From positions 1 to 40,496 of the forward strand of contig JBFGCM010000023.1 of assembly GCA_041581135.1 (NCBI GenBank): a stretch of 40,496 nucleotides of DNA, read 5' to 3'. This DNA comes from JBFGCM01 sp041581135. GTDB lineage: Bacteria > Actinomycetota > Acidimicrobiia > Spongiisociales > UBA5794. Below, piece after piece: positions 1-7,500 of the stretch; position 1 is the stretch's first letter, and each line of letters starts with the position of its first letter. The notes below the pieces were generated by a model, which saw only the letters and a program-made list of their open reading frames with translations, was not told where the DNA came from and made no database searches. The position numbers were made by a program, and so were the translations under genes.

Positions 1-1
1 C

Positions 2-265
2 GAACCCCTCGCCGGGACCACGGTCACGGTGGGAGTACGCCCGGAGTCGATCGTGGCATACGACGATGGCATCCCCGTGCGTGTCGAGTCGGCGGAGTAC
101 GCAGGGGATCACTGGACCCTGCACGGTCGGATCGACACGCCGTCCAACGGCGAGCCGATCGTGTGGCGCGGCGCCGAGTCGGAGAAGACCGGGGCGCGGG
201 TCGGTCTGCTGTTCCGCGCCTATCACGTGTTCCACGAGGGGCTCGCCCTCGTGAACCCGCTCTGA
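2..265 (+). CDS. ABC transporter ATP-binding protein, C-terminal end (partial)
   Basis: The frame is open from the left edge and ends at a TGA at 263-265, so only about 87 C-terminal residues are present. The phrase VGVRPESI, followed by a beta-rich stretch ending in GLLFRAYHVFHEG, matches the C-terminal TOBE/OB domain of MalK/UgpC/PotA-type importer ATPases, where 'GVRPE' opens the regulatory domain. The nucleotide-binding domain lies outside the window. The substrate cannot be told from this piece. Its stop abuts the stop of the opposite-strand acyl-CoA synthetase with no spacer. The family call rests on the short GVRPE signature and overall fold pattern only. Confidence 0.6.
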   Translation, partial: EPLAGTTVTVGVRPESIVAYDDGIPVRVESAEYAGDHWTLHGRIDTPSNGEPIVWRGAESEKTGARVGLLFRAYHVFHEGLALVNPL

Positions 266-2140
266 CTAGCGCAGCCGGTCTCGCAGCGTGCGTCGCATGA
301 TCTTGTTGGAGGCGGTGCGCGGCAGGGTGTCGATGGTGACGAGGCGGTCGATCTTGAACAGCGGGTTGAGCTCGCTGCGAAGCCGCCGGCGCATGTCGGC
401 GAGCACCGTGTCGGGGTCGGCGGAGCCCTCCAGCTCGGCGAACACCACCAGCGATGCCGGACCGCCGCCGTCGGCCTCCACCGCCACGGCAGCGGCCTCC
501 CGGACGTGGTCGACCTGCCGCAACCGGCGCTCTATCTCTGCCGAGCTCACCTTGATGCCCCCCAGGTTCATCGTGTCATCGGCGCGGCCCTGTGCCCGGT
601 AATAGCCGCCGGGCAGCGCTTCCATCTGGTCGCCGTGGCGGCGCAAGCGCCGCCGGCCGGGACCAGGCGGGGTGCCCTCGAAGTACACGGCGTCGTGGTC
701 TCGGTTCAACAGCTCCGTCGACAGACCCACCGACGGCGGGATGAGGAACAACTCGCCGGTGTCGGACGGGGCTCCGGCCTCATCGAGGATCACGAAGTCC
801 GAACCGACGGCCTTCGCCGAGAACGTCGCCGGGCTCGCCGGCCGTGTCACGACTCCGGTGATGTAGCCGCCGGCGATCTCGGTGCCGCCGCAGTATTCGA
901 TGACCGGCTTCCAGCCGGCCATTGCCATGAGGTACAGCATGTCGGTGCGATTGGACGGTTCGCCGGTGGACGAGAACAGCCGGATGCGGCTCCAGTCGAA
1001 TCGGCCGAGCCAGTTCTGGGTACGCCATGCCGACACCAGGCTCGGCACCACACCGAGCATCGTGATGCCGGATTGCTCGACGAATCGCCCGAATCCCTCG
1101 ACGGTGGGGGCGTCGTCGTAGAGTGCCATCGACGCCCCGTTCATGAGCGACGCGAAGATGAGCCATGGGCCCATCATCCACCCCAGGTTCGTGGGCCACG
1201 CAAGCGTGTCGGTGGTGTGGACGTCGTGATGGAAGTAGGCGTCTGCCGCCGCCTTCAACGGCGTGATCTGGTGCCAGGGGATCGCCTTCGGTTCACCGGT
1301 CGTGCCGGAGGAGAAGAGCACGTTGACGTGGTCATCAGACGCCCGGATCACCGATTCAAACTCGGTCTCGTCCGAGAGGAAGTCGTCCCACCCGACATCG
1401 CCGTCGCGGAGCTCGACCTCGTCGCCCACCACGATGACGGTGGATGCCCCGGCGTCGACGAGCTTCTCGTACATGGGCAGCTCGCGGCCGGCGCGCCGGG
1501 CGACACCGGACGTGACTGCCGCCACCGCCCCGGCGATCTGGAGCCGGGTCGCAATCTCGGGGGCGGCGAAGCTGTCGGCGATCGACACCACCGCGCCGCC
1601 GGCGCGGATGATGCCGAGGTAGGCGACCACGGCCTCGAGGTGCATGGGCATGGCGATGGCGACGCGGTCGCCCGGCTTCAAGCCGGCGGCCACGTAGCCG
1701 GCGGCGAAGCGGTTCACGAGCACCTCCAGCTCGGCATACGTCAGCGTCTCGACCGCACCGCCGGCTCCCAGCACGAGGGCCGGTGCGTCCCGGGGGGCGG
1801 TGAAGCAACTATCCACGATGTTGAGACGGGCGTCCGGGAACCAGGCGCCGTCGCGGAGTGCCTCGGTGGGCGGCGTGTGCCATTGCACCCCGATCTGGTC
1901 AGCGACGGCGGCCCAGAACGCCGCAGGGTCGGTGACCGACCACCGGTGGATCCCGTCGAACCCGCCGAGCCCGTGCCGGGCCGCGAACGCGGTGATGTTG
2001 GCGTCGGCGAGGGTTGCCGGGTCGGGCTGCCACGCCGCCAGTGGTGGGTCTGTGTCACCGCGGGCGGCGGCGGCTTCGAGATAGCTCTGGAGCGCCTCCT
2101 CGAAGTCCGTCTCGTCAGCGCGCCAGGTCTCGGCAGCCAT
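266..2140 (-). CDS. Acyl-CoA synthetase (AMP-forming), acetoacetyl-CoA-synthetase-like
   Basis: 624-residue adenylate-forming enzyme that would activate a carboxylic acid to an acyl-AMP and then an acyl-CoA in the cytoplasm. The ANL motifs are all present: phosphate loop SSGTTGEPK (277-285), A5 motif YCGGTE (416-421), a RHGD turn (501-504), hinge GRADDTMNLGGIKVS (518-532) and the C-terminal catalytic lysine in RTASNK (K613). The N-terminal cap with FWAAVADQIGVQWHTPP (75-91) is typical of the acetyl/acetoacetyl-CoA synthetase branch and of plant peroxisomal AAE17/18-type enzymes. The exact acid substrate is not determined. The gene is complete, with ATG at 2140. It is divergent from the amidotransferase, whose start at 2181 leaves only about 40 bases for both promoters. 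Confidence 0.85.
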   Translation of the reverse strand: MAAETWRADETDFEEALQSYLEAAAARGDTDPPLAAWQPDPATLADANITAFAARHGLGGFDGIHRWSVTDPAAFWAAVADQIGVQWHTPPTEALRDGAWFPDARLNIVDSCFTAPRDAPALVLGAGGAVETLTYAELEVLVNRFAAGYVAAGLKPGDRVAIAMPMHLEAVVAYLGIIRAGGAVVSIADSFAAPEIATRLQIAGAVAAVTSGVARRAGRELPMYEKLVDAGASTVIVVGDEVELRDGDVGWDDFLSDETEFESVIRASDDHVNVLFSSGTTGEPKAIPWHQITPLKAAADAYFHHDVHTTDTLAWPTNLGWMMGPWLIFASLMNGASMALYDDAPTVEGFGRFVEQSGITMLGVVPSLVSAWRTQNWLGRFDWSRIRLFSSTGEPSNRTDMLYLMAMAGWKPVIEYCGGTEIAGGYITGVVTRPASPATFSAKAVGSDFVILDEAGAPSDTGELFLIPPSVGLSTELLNRDHDAVYFEGTPPGPGRRRLRRHGDQMEALPGGYYRAQGRADDTMNLGGIKVSSAEIERRLRQVDHVREAAAVAVEADGGGPASLVVFAELEGSADPDTVLADMRRRLRSELNPLFKIDRLVTIDTLPRTASNKIMRRTLRDRLR

Positions 2141-2180
2141 GTGCCCAATCTAAATGCGGCGGCACTACCGTCGCTCGCAG

Positions 2181-2891
2181 ATGATCCTCATCCTGGAGCA
2201 CAACGACTACGTGACGCCGGGGTACCTCGGCGAGGCGATCGCCGACGTCGGCCTGGACGTCGAAACCCGGCGATTGTGGGACGGCGACGGAGTACCGGGG
2301 CTCGATGAAGCGGCGCGGTGGCGCGGCATCGTGTCGCTCGGTGGCGTGATGGGGGCCTACGAGGAGGCCGAGTACCCGTTCCTCGCCGCCGAGAAGCGAT
2401 TCCTGCGTGGCGCGGTTGCCGCCGGTGTGCCGGTGCTCGGCATCTGCCTCGGCTGCCAGTTGCTGGCGGATGCCCTCGGCGGGCGGGCGTACCTGGCCGC
2501 CGAGGCCGAGATCGGATTCCCCCGGCTCGTGGTGGAGGCGTCCGATGATCCGATTGCGACGCAGCTCGACGGGCCGTTTCTCATCTGGCACCAGGACACG
2601 TGGGATCCTCCCCCGGGGGCAACGGTGCTGGCCCGTACCGACCGGTACCCGATGGCGTTCCGGCACGGTTCGGCGCTGGGGATCCAGTCGCACCCCGAAG
2701 TCGACCCGGCCATGGCGGCCCTGTGGGTGAGTCACCCCGAGGCGGCCCACCAGCTCTCCTCCAACGGCGTCGATCCCCGACAGCTCGTGGGGAGGATGGA
2801 GGCGCAGGCCGACGTCGCCGCCGAGGCCGCCAAGCGACTCTTCGCTACGTGGTTGGAGCGAAGCGTGCTGGCCTCCGGCGCCCCCACCTAG
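2181..2891 (+). CDS. Class I glutamine amidotransferase (GMP-synthase-like)
   Basis: About 236 residues from the ATG at 2181. An in-frame ATG at 2154 would add nine Arg-rich residues that are not part of the domain. The protein begins with a beta strand (MILILEHND) and has the nucleophile elbow GICLGCQ (Cys89) plus the His-Glu pair in GIQSHPEVDP (His171, Glu173), giving an intact glutaminase triad. This family releases ammonia from glutamine or acts as a gamma-glutamyl hydrolase; stand-alone members are often annotated only as 'type 1 glutamine amidotransferase'. No synthetase partner lies next to it, so the acceptor is unknown. It could instead act on gamma-glutamylated polyamines or folate-type substrates. 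Confidence 0.85.
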   Translation: MILILEHNDYVTPGYLGEAIADVGLDVETRRLWDGDGVPGLDEAARWRGIVSLGGVMGAYEEAEYPFLAAEKRFLRGAVAAGVPVLGICLGCQLLADALGGRAYLAAEAEIGFPRLVVEASDDPIATQLDGPFLIWHQDTWDPPPGATVLARTDRYPMAFRHGSALGIQSHPEVDPAMAALWVSHPEAAHQLSSNGVDPRQLVGRMEAQADVAAEAAKRLFATWLERSVLASGAPT

Positions 2892-2900
2892 GACGCGGGA

Positions 2901-3196
2901 GTGCTGCTCCAGGTCCTTGCGTTCGTGGTGGGAGTGCTCCTCGTGGCATCGGCCATCTCGTCGGCGGTCAGGGTGGTGATCCTGCCCCGCAGTGCCGAGA
3001 GCCTGATCGCGACCAGTGCTGGCGTGACTTCGCCGGCTGGCGGGTCAACTACGACACGGTGCTGCTGTCGTTGGCCGAGCCGACGATGGCACCCTACGCA
3101 CCGTGGACCTCCGATCGGAGCCCGGTGCACCACACCCGGCTGCGCTACCGGCGCTGGGGCCGCACCAAGGTACCGGGACTTGACACCGAGGTGTAA
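2901..3196 (+). pseudogene. Membrane (ion-channel-like) protein remnant with the middle deleted
   Basis: A GTG at 2901 opens a hydrophobic N-terminus (VLAFVVGVLLVASAISSAVR, then VVILPRSAESLIA) typical of actinobacterial multi-pass membrane proteins related to two-pore potassium channels. After about 37 codons the homology stops. In the next frame, from about 3011, a C-terminal end resumes (DFAGWRVNYDTVLLSLAE, then PTMAPYAPWTSDRSP) and runs to the stop at 3194-3196. In the family as I recall it, these two segments are separated by two to three hundred residues. The simplest reading is an internal deletion with a frame change. The family assignment is from memory of similar N- and C-termini; the head-plus-tail arrangement is seen directly. 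Confidence 0.55.
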
Positions 3197-3240
3197 CGCA
3201 CCCACCTCAGTTTCAGAGTCGCACGTCTACCGGACCTTGA

Positions 3241-3594
3241 CAGGAGGTCTTCGGCGGCGAGCTGATGATCCTCGACGGCACCGAGGCCCCGCTCGATGCC
3301 GGCATACCGGCCGACAAGCGGGAGCTGGTCATGCACGCCTCCCTGATGAACGGTGAGGAGCTGCTGATGGCCTCCGACTCCTACGACGACGAGTACGAGC
3401 CGATGACGGGGATGTACGTCCAGTACTCGACCGACGACGTCGAGCGGGCCACCGCCATCTTCAACGGTCTGGCCGAGGGCGGCCAGGTCAATGCCGAGCC
3501 CCACGAGGAGTTCTGGACGCCGCTGTACGCTGCCGTGACCGACCGGTTCGGCACGCCGTGGCAGATCAGTGTCGAAGCCCCCCAGGAGGGCTGA
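3241..3594 (+). pseudogene. PhnB/VOC-family protein lacking its N-terminus
   Basis: The frame is closed by a TGA at 3238-3240 and then reads QEVFGGELMILDGTEAP. In intact PhnB-like proteins (glyoxalase/dioxygenase fold), this 'VFGGEL' lies about 25-30 residues in, after the first beta strand and helix. The rest is well preserved: a metal-fold strand (ELVMHASLMNGEELLMASD), a helix with DDVERATAIFNGLAEGG and the ending FWTPLYAAVTDRFGTPWQI. An ATG at 3265 could start a 109-residue protein, but that would begin inside the fold. The missing 5' end lies against the neighbouring deletion remnant, suggesting the same event truncated both. It could still be expressed as a short protein, but I think it is broken. 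Confidence 0.6.
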
Positions 3595-3622
3595 CCGCCC
3601 CGCCGATTGCGGCCCCGGATCC

Positions 3623-4447
3623 TCAGCGGGGGCCGGCTGCGGAGGCGACCGACGCTCGCTCCGCCCGGTGTCGCGCCCATCGTCGCCTCAGTGCCTCGAC
3701 GTACCGCCCGGCGCCCCGGGGTCTCAGCAGGATCACGCTGGGCACGAGCCCGGCCTGTCGGGCCTTGGCGATGGTGGTGCCATGGTCGTAGGGAAGTGCT
3801 CGAAAGCGGACGGTGTCTGTGTGGAGGTCGAGCACGGCGTAGCGAGCGAGGGGCTGGTCGTCGCGGGATTGGCCGACGGCTCCGGGGTTGATGATGTGGG
3901 CCGTGTCGGGCGGCAGCGCGCGCTCGGTGGGAGCGGGCACGCGGTCGAAGCCGCCGGCCCGTGAGTACAGCGCAGGATGGTGGGTGTGCCCGCACACCAG
4001 AATTCGGGCCCCTGGCCAGCCGGACGCCAGCTGCTTCAGGGCCTGGTCGGCCCGAACCGCGTCGCTCACGTAGGTGTCGGCATCCTCGAGATCGCCGTGA
4101 CAGACGATGACGTCGGGAGCGGCTTCCAAGCGGGGCGGCAGCGAGTCCAGGAACTCCCATGCGTCCGACGAGAGCCGCTTCCGAGTCCATACGGCGGCCG
4201 TGATGCCCGCACGGGCGCAGCGGGAGAAGTCCCGCCGGCCGAGTACCATCTCCTCGTGATTCCCGATGATGCAGGGAACGTTGCGGGCCCGCAGCCGATC
4301 GATGCACGCTTCGGGGTCGGGCCCGTAGCCGACCAGATCGCCGGCGCAGACGACCTTGGCCCCGGGGCTGTTGATGTCGATGTCATCGAGCACGGCCTCC
4401 AGCGCCTCGAGGTTGCCGTGCACGTCCGAGATCAGGGCGATTCTCAC
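3623..4447 (-). CDS. Calcineurin-like metallophosphoesterase (YfcE/DR1281-type)
   Basis: 274 residues from a GTG at 4447, chosen because GTGA (4447-4444) overlaps the stop of the upstream ATP-grasp gene, a classical coupling arrangement, and because the protein then begins with VRIALISDVHGN. All metal ligands are present: D8 and H10 (DVHGN), D37 (GDLVGYG), N63-H64 (GNHEE), H117 (CHGD) and H153/H155 (GHTHHP). The C-terminal INPGAVGQSRD is typical of small-molecule phosphodiesterase members. It hydrolyses phosphomono- or diesters in the cytoplasm; the substrate is unknown. The tight pairing with an ATP-grasp ligase suggests that the two act on the same metabolite. Confidence 0.85.
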   Translation of the reverse strand: MRIALISDVHGNLEALEAVLDDIDINSPGAKVVCAGDLVGYGPDPEACIDRLRARNVPCIIGNHEEMVLGRRDFSRCARAGITAAVWTRKRLSSDAWEFLDSLPPRLEAAPDVIVCHGDLEDADTYVSDAVRADQALKQLASGWPGARILVCGHTHHPALYSRAGGFDRVPAPTERALPPDTAHIINPGAVGQSRDDQPLARYAVLDLHTDTVRFRALPYDHGTTIAKARQAGLVPSVILLRPRGAGRYVEALRRRWARHRAERASVASAAGPR

Positions 4448-5661
4448 CCGACCGAACCGCCTCTGGACAGGGTGCGGAACAGCTTGCGCTTGCTCAGCTC
4501 GGCCACGTCGGCCAGGGCCGGCAGCGGATCTTTCAACTGCAGGCCCTCGTTCACGTCCACCGTCAACAGCTCGAAGAGCCAACGACGGCGCGAGAGCTGA
4601 CCGGCGGCGTGGTACTCCCTGAAGGCCCTGGCGTCCGACAACGGCACCATCCACCGCACGCCGGGCTTGGGCGACAGGGACCTCTCGACCCGATCGGGGG
4701 CGACGCAATCCAGGTAGACGGCCTCGGGTATGCCGACGCCGGCCACTGTGCCGGGATGGTGCCATAGGTTGAAGCGGGGGTTGATCTCCAGAATGTAGAG
4801 GCGCTGGTCGCGGGCGTCGAGCTTGAGATCGATCTTGAGCACCCCCGAGAAACCGATCGCGTCGATCGTCGATCGGCCCAGGTCTCGAACCGTGGGATCG
4901 TCCGTGATCTCGAGGTAGGTCGATCGCCCATAGAGCCTCGGCGACGTGCGGATCTTGCGCCCGGTGAACTCGGCGACGATCTCGCCGCCCGGGCGGACGT
5001 AGGCGTGATAGCTCAGGACGTTCTCTTCGTCCCCCTCGATGCTGTCCTGGATCACGGAGCGGACATCGTCGCCCTCCATCCTGGTCAGCAGGCGCTCCAG
5101 CTCCGCCCGCGTCTCGACGCGCAGCGCTTTTTGGCCGCTACCGATCAGCTCGTACCAGTTCGTCCGGACCGAAGGCTTGAACACGCACGGGAACCGGTTC
5201 CAGCGCTCCAGGGTCTCGTCGACCGTGCTGCCATCGGGAATGGTCAGAGTGGTCGGCACCGGCAGTGACTTCCTCTCGGCCAACTCTGCAAACCGCAGCT
5301 TGTCGACGAGATCCTCGACCAGCTGCCGGTCCGGGAGCACGAAGCGGAAGTGACGCGCCAGTTGCTCGCGGGCGCGGGAGATGGCCAGCAGATCGTGGTC
5401 TCCTTGGTAGAAGATCACCGGAGCCGACGGCTGCGTCTTGGCCCAGTCGATCAATGTCGCGACGGCCCCATCTGGTTCCGTCACCCAGCTGGGCGTCGAG
5501 ACGACGGCTCGACAGTAGCGGGATCGCGTGCTCTTGTCGTCGCTGTCGTGAGTCACCACCGCGACCGGCAGATCGCAGATTCCCAGCGCCCGGACCATGC
5601 TGATATCGCCGATGACGCAGGCCATCGGCTGGCCGCGAGCCTTCGTGCTGCGCCTCACCAT
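4444..5661 (-). CDS. ATP-grasp carboxylate-amine ligase
   Basis: The ATP-grasp region runs from about ACVIGDISMVRALG (a PurK/CarB-like preATP-grasp fold) through DKLRFAELAERKSLPVP, VFKPSVRTNWYELIG (ATP-binding lysine) and the catalytic ending LKIDLKLDARDQRLYILEIN with PRFNLWHHPG, where the D-x-K and E-I-N-P-R Mg/ATP residues sit. Such enzymes join a carboxylate to an amine through an acyl phosphate. The reading frame extends to an ATG at 5790, but the first 43 residues are low-complexity Gly/Arg sequence. I prefer the ATG at 5661 (405 residues); 5694 is also possible and no start has a clear Shine-Dalgarno. The stop overlaps the metallophosphoesterase start. Substrates are unknown, though D-aspartate-ligase-like proteins look similar. 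Confidence 0.75.
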   Translation of the reverse strand: MVRRSTKARGQPMACVIGDISMVRALGICDLPVAVVTHDSDDKSTRSRYCRAVVSTPSWVTEPDGAVATLIDWAKTQPSAPVIFYQGDHDLLAISRAREQLARHFRFVLPDRQLVEDLVDKLRFAELAERKSLPVPTTLTIPDGSTVDETLERWNRFPCVFKPSVRTNWYELIGSGQKALRVETRAELERLLTRMEGDDVRSVIQDSIEGDEENVLSYHAYVRPGGEIVAEFTGRKIRTSPRLYGRSTYLEITDDPTVRDLGRSTIDAIGFSGVLKIDLKLDARDQRLYILEINPRFNLWHHPGTVAGVGIPEAVYLDCVAPDRVERSLSPKPGVRWMVPLSDARAFREYHAAGQLSRRRWLFELLTVDVNEGLQLKDPLPALADVAELSKRKLFRTLSRGGSVG

Positions 5662-5945
5662 GGCGGGCTGTGACTCGGCGCGAGCCAGCACCATGGCCCC
5701 GGTTGGTCGTTCGGTTCGACCAGCGCCGCGCCCCCCCCATTCCACGTCTCGGGCCCCTCGAGGATTCTCGTCATCTCCCCCTGGCGTCATCTCACGCTAT
5801 CACGTGGTCGGCGTGCAATGGGTCGAACGCCACGTCGGCTGGTGGCGTCGCCCGGCCCCCTGCTCGTCGCCCGCCGGGCCGATTGCTACGGTAGGTTGAC
5901 GGGCCAGGAATCGCCCATCACGTTGCGACGCGACGAGACGGGGCG

Positions 5946-6560
5946 ATGGCCAGCCAGTCGAAGTGTCGGGTCGCGTTGGTCATGATGGAATACGAGACCA
6001 ACGCCGCTTCCCCGATCCCGATCCCGCCCGAGCGGCTCGGGCGAACTCTATGACCCCGACATCGTGCTGCTCGACAGAGCGCTGAGCGCAGCCGGCATCG
6101 AGCCGACCTCGGTGACCGCGATCGTCAACAGCCATCTCCACTTCGACCACTGTGGTCAGAATCCCACGTTTTGGGACGGACGTACCTTTCTTCATCGGTC
6201 GCAGCGAGATCGACGTGGTTGAGCAGGATCCCATCTACACGATCGACGAGTGGGCCCTTCCACCTCAGCCCCAGCGCCACCTGGTCCACGAGGACTTGAC
6301 CATCGCAGACGGAGTCACGGTGCTCGCCGCGCCCGGGCACACGGCCGGGCACATAGCGCTACTCGTAGAGGCCAACGCCGGACGGGTTGTGATCGCCGGC
6401 CAAGCAGTCTGGGACGTGCCTGAATTCGTCGACGAGGTCGCGACTCCGTCGAACGTCTCGGATGAGGAACTGCGGCCTGTTGCCGTGGACACGATCCGAC
6501 GACTGAAGGCGCTCAAACCGAACCGAGTCTATGCCCACGAGCCGATGAATGTGGTCGGCT
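5946..6560 (+). pseudogene. Metallo-beta-lactamase-fold hydrolase, frameshifted
   Basis: Three consecutive frames carry one protein. ATG 5946 reads MASQSKCRVALVMM up to PPERLG. The next frame continues ELYDPDIVLLDRALSAAG and the zinc motif SHLHFDHCGQN. The third frame gives FGTDVPFFIGRSEIDVV, the downstream His in PGHTAGHIALL, and AGQAVWDVPEFVDEVATPSN. Removing one G from the GGG at 6039-6041 and one T from the TTTT at 6169-6172 restores a continuous reading (RLG-ELYD and NPTF-GTDV). The usual early strand with a 'D-T-G' loop is missing from the N-terminus. The last frame has no own stop and runs into the opposite-strand lyase gene. An AHL-lactonase or glyoxalase-II-like hydrolase is the likely ancestor. 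Two homopolymer insertions could also be sequencing errors. Confidence 0.75.
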
Positions 6561-7449
6561 ACGGGAAGGGACCGGCCTTGCCCAGCAACGCCGGCACGGG
6601 GCTGCCGAGTTGGGTGCCCAGCCACGTGGACGCCTCGGTCAGCGCGCTGAGATCGACGCCGGTGGCGAATCCCATGCGCTCCATCAGGTAGACGAGGTCC
6701 TCGGTGGCGATGTTGCCGGTGGCGTTGGGTGCGAAGGGACAGCCTCCCACCCCTCCCAACGAGGCGTCGAGCACCCGAACGCCGGCCTCGACGGCTGCAT
6801 ACGCGTTCGAGTAGCCGGTGTTGCGAGTGTTGTGGAAGTGGCAGCGAAGTCGCGGGTTGCCGGGGAGATCGGTCAGCGCCGCGAGCAGGGCCGTCACGTC
6901 GGTGGGTACCGCCACGCCGATGGTGTCGCCCAGCGCAAGCTCGTCGATGCCCGTAGCCGCCAGCCGGTGGGCGAGGCCCGCCACTTGGGCGCGATCGACC
7001 TCGCCCTCGTACGGGCACCCGAACGCCACGCTGATCGTGGCCGAGGTGCCCAAGCCGGCGTTGCGGGCCTGCGGCACCATCTCCTCGATGGCCGACATGG
7101 TCTCGTCGACGGCGGCTCCCTGGTTCTCGAGGTTGAATGTCTCGGTGGCTCCGACGACGAAGTTGACCTCGTCCACGGTGGTGGCGAGCGCCCGCTCCAG
7201 GCCACGGCGGTTGAGTACCAGGCCGATGTAGGAGACGCGGTCGTCCTCGGGGAGCTGAGCGCACACCTCCTCGGCGTCTGCCATCTGCGGCACCGCCTTG
7301 GGGCTCACGAAGCTGGCGACCTCGATGCGGCGCAAGCCCGCCGCCACGGCTCGGCTGATGAGGGACACCTTGGCCGCGGTCGACAGCATGACGGCTTCGT
7401 TCTGGAGCCCGTCGCGCGGGCCCACTTCGACGATGTCCACGGACTCCAT
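6559..7449 (-). CDS. Hydroxymethylglutaryl-CoA lyase family protein
   Basis: 296 residues from the ATG at 7449, preferred over the ATG at 7470 because GAGGAG lies about six bases upstream of it and the conserved VDIVEVGPRDGLQNE then begins at residue 4. It is a TIM-barrel enzyme of the DRE-TIM/HMGL group: metal- and substrate-binding R12-D13, E40-V-A-S-F-V-S-P-K loop, the metal-binding HFHNTRNTG, and the G-rich cysteine loop GGCPFAPNATGN near the end. It would cleave HMG-CoA to acetoacetate and acetyl-CoA in leucine degradation, which fits an acetoacetyl-CoA-synthetase-like enzyme 4 kb away, though no other leucine genes are here. It could also act on a related 3-hydroxy-acyl-CoA. Confidence 0.9.
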   Translation of the reverse strand: MESVDIVEVGPRDGLQNEAVMLSTAAKVSLISRAVAAGLRRIEVASFVSPKAVPQMADAEEVCAQLPEDDRVSYIGLVLNRRGLERALATTVDEVNFVVGATETFNLENQGAAVDETMSAIEEMVPQARNAGLGTSATISVAFGCPYEGEVDRAQVAGLAHRLAATGIDELALGDTIGVAVPTDVTALLAALTDLPGNPRLRCHFHNTRNTGYSNAYAAVEAGVRVLDASLGGVGGCPFAPNATGNIATEDLVYLMERMGFATGVDLSALTEASTWLGTQLGSPVPALLGKAGPFP

Positions 7450-7500
7450 GGGTACTCCTCGAGTCACCAAGTATGGCCGAGCACGGGAGGGGAGCGGTGG

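Noticed and set aside
506..2308. Long plus-strand open frame of about 600 codons across the acyl-CoA synthetase
   Set aside because: Exact antisense shadow of a clear ANL enzyme; Arg/His/Gly-rich with no domain. The same applies to long frames at 6610-8442, 8680-9855, 10168-11478, 13362-14672, 27001-28401 and 31027-33330.
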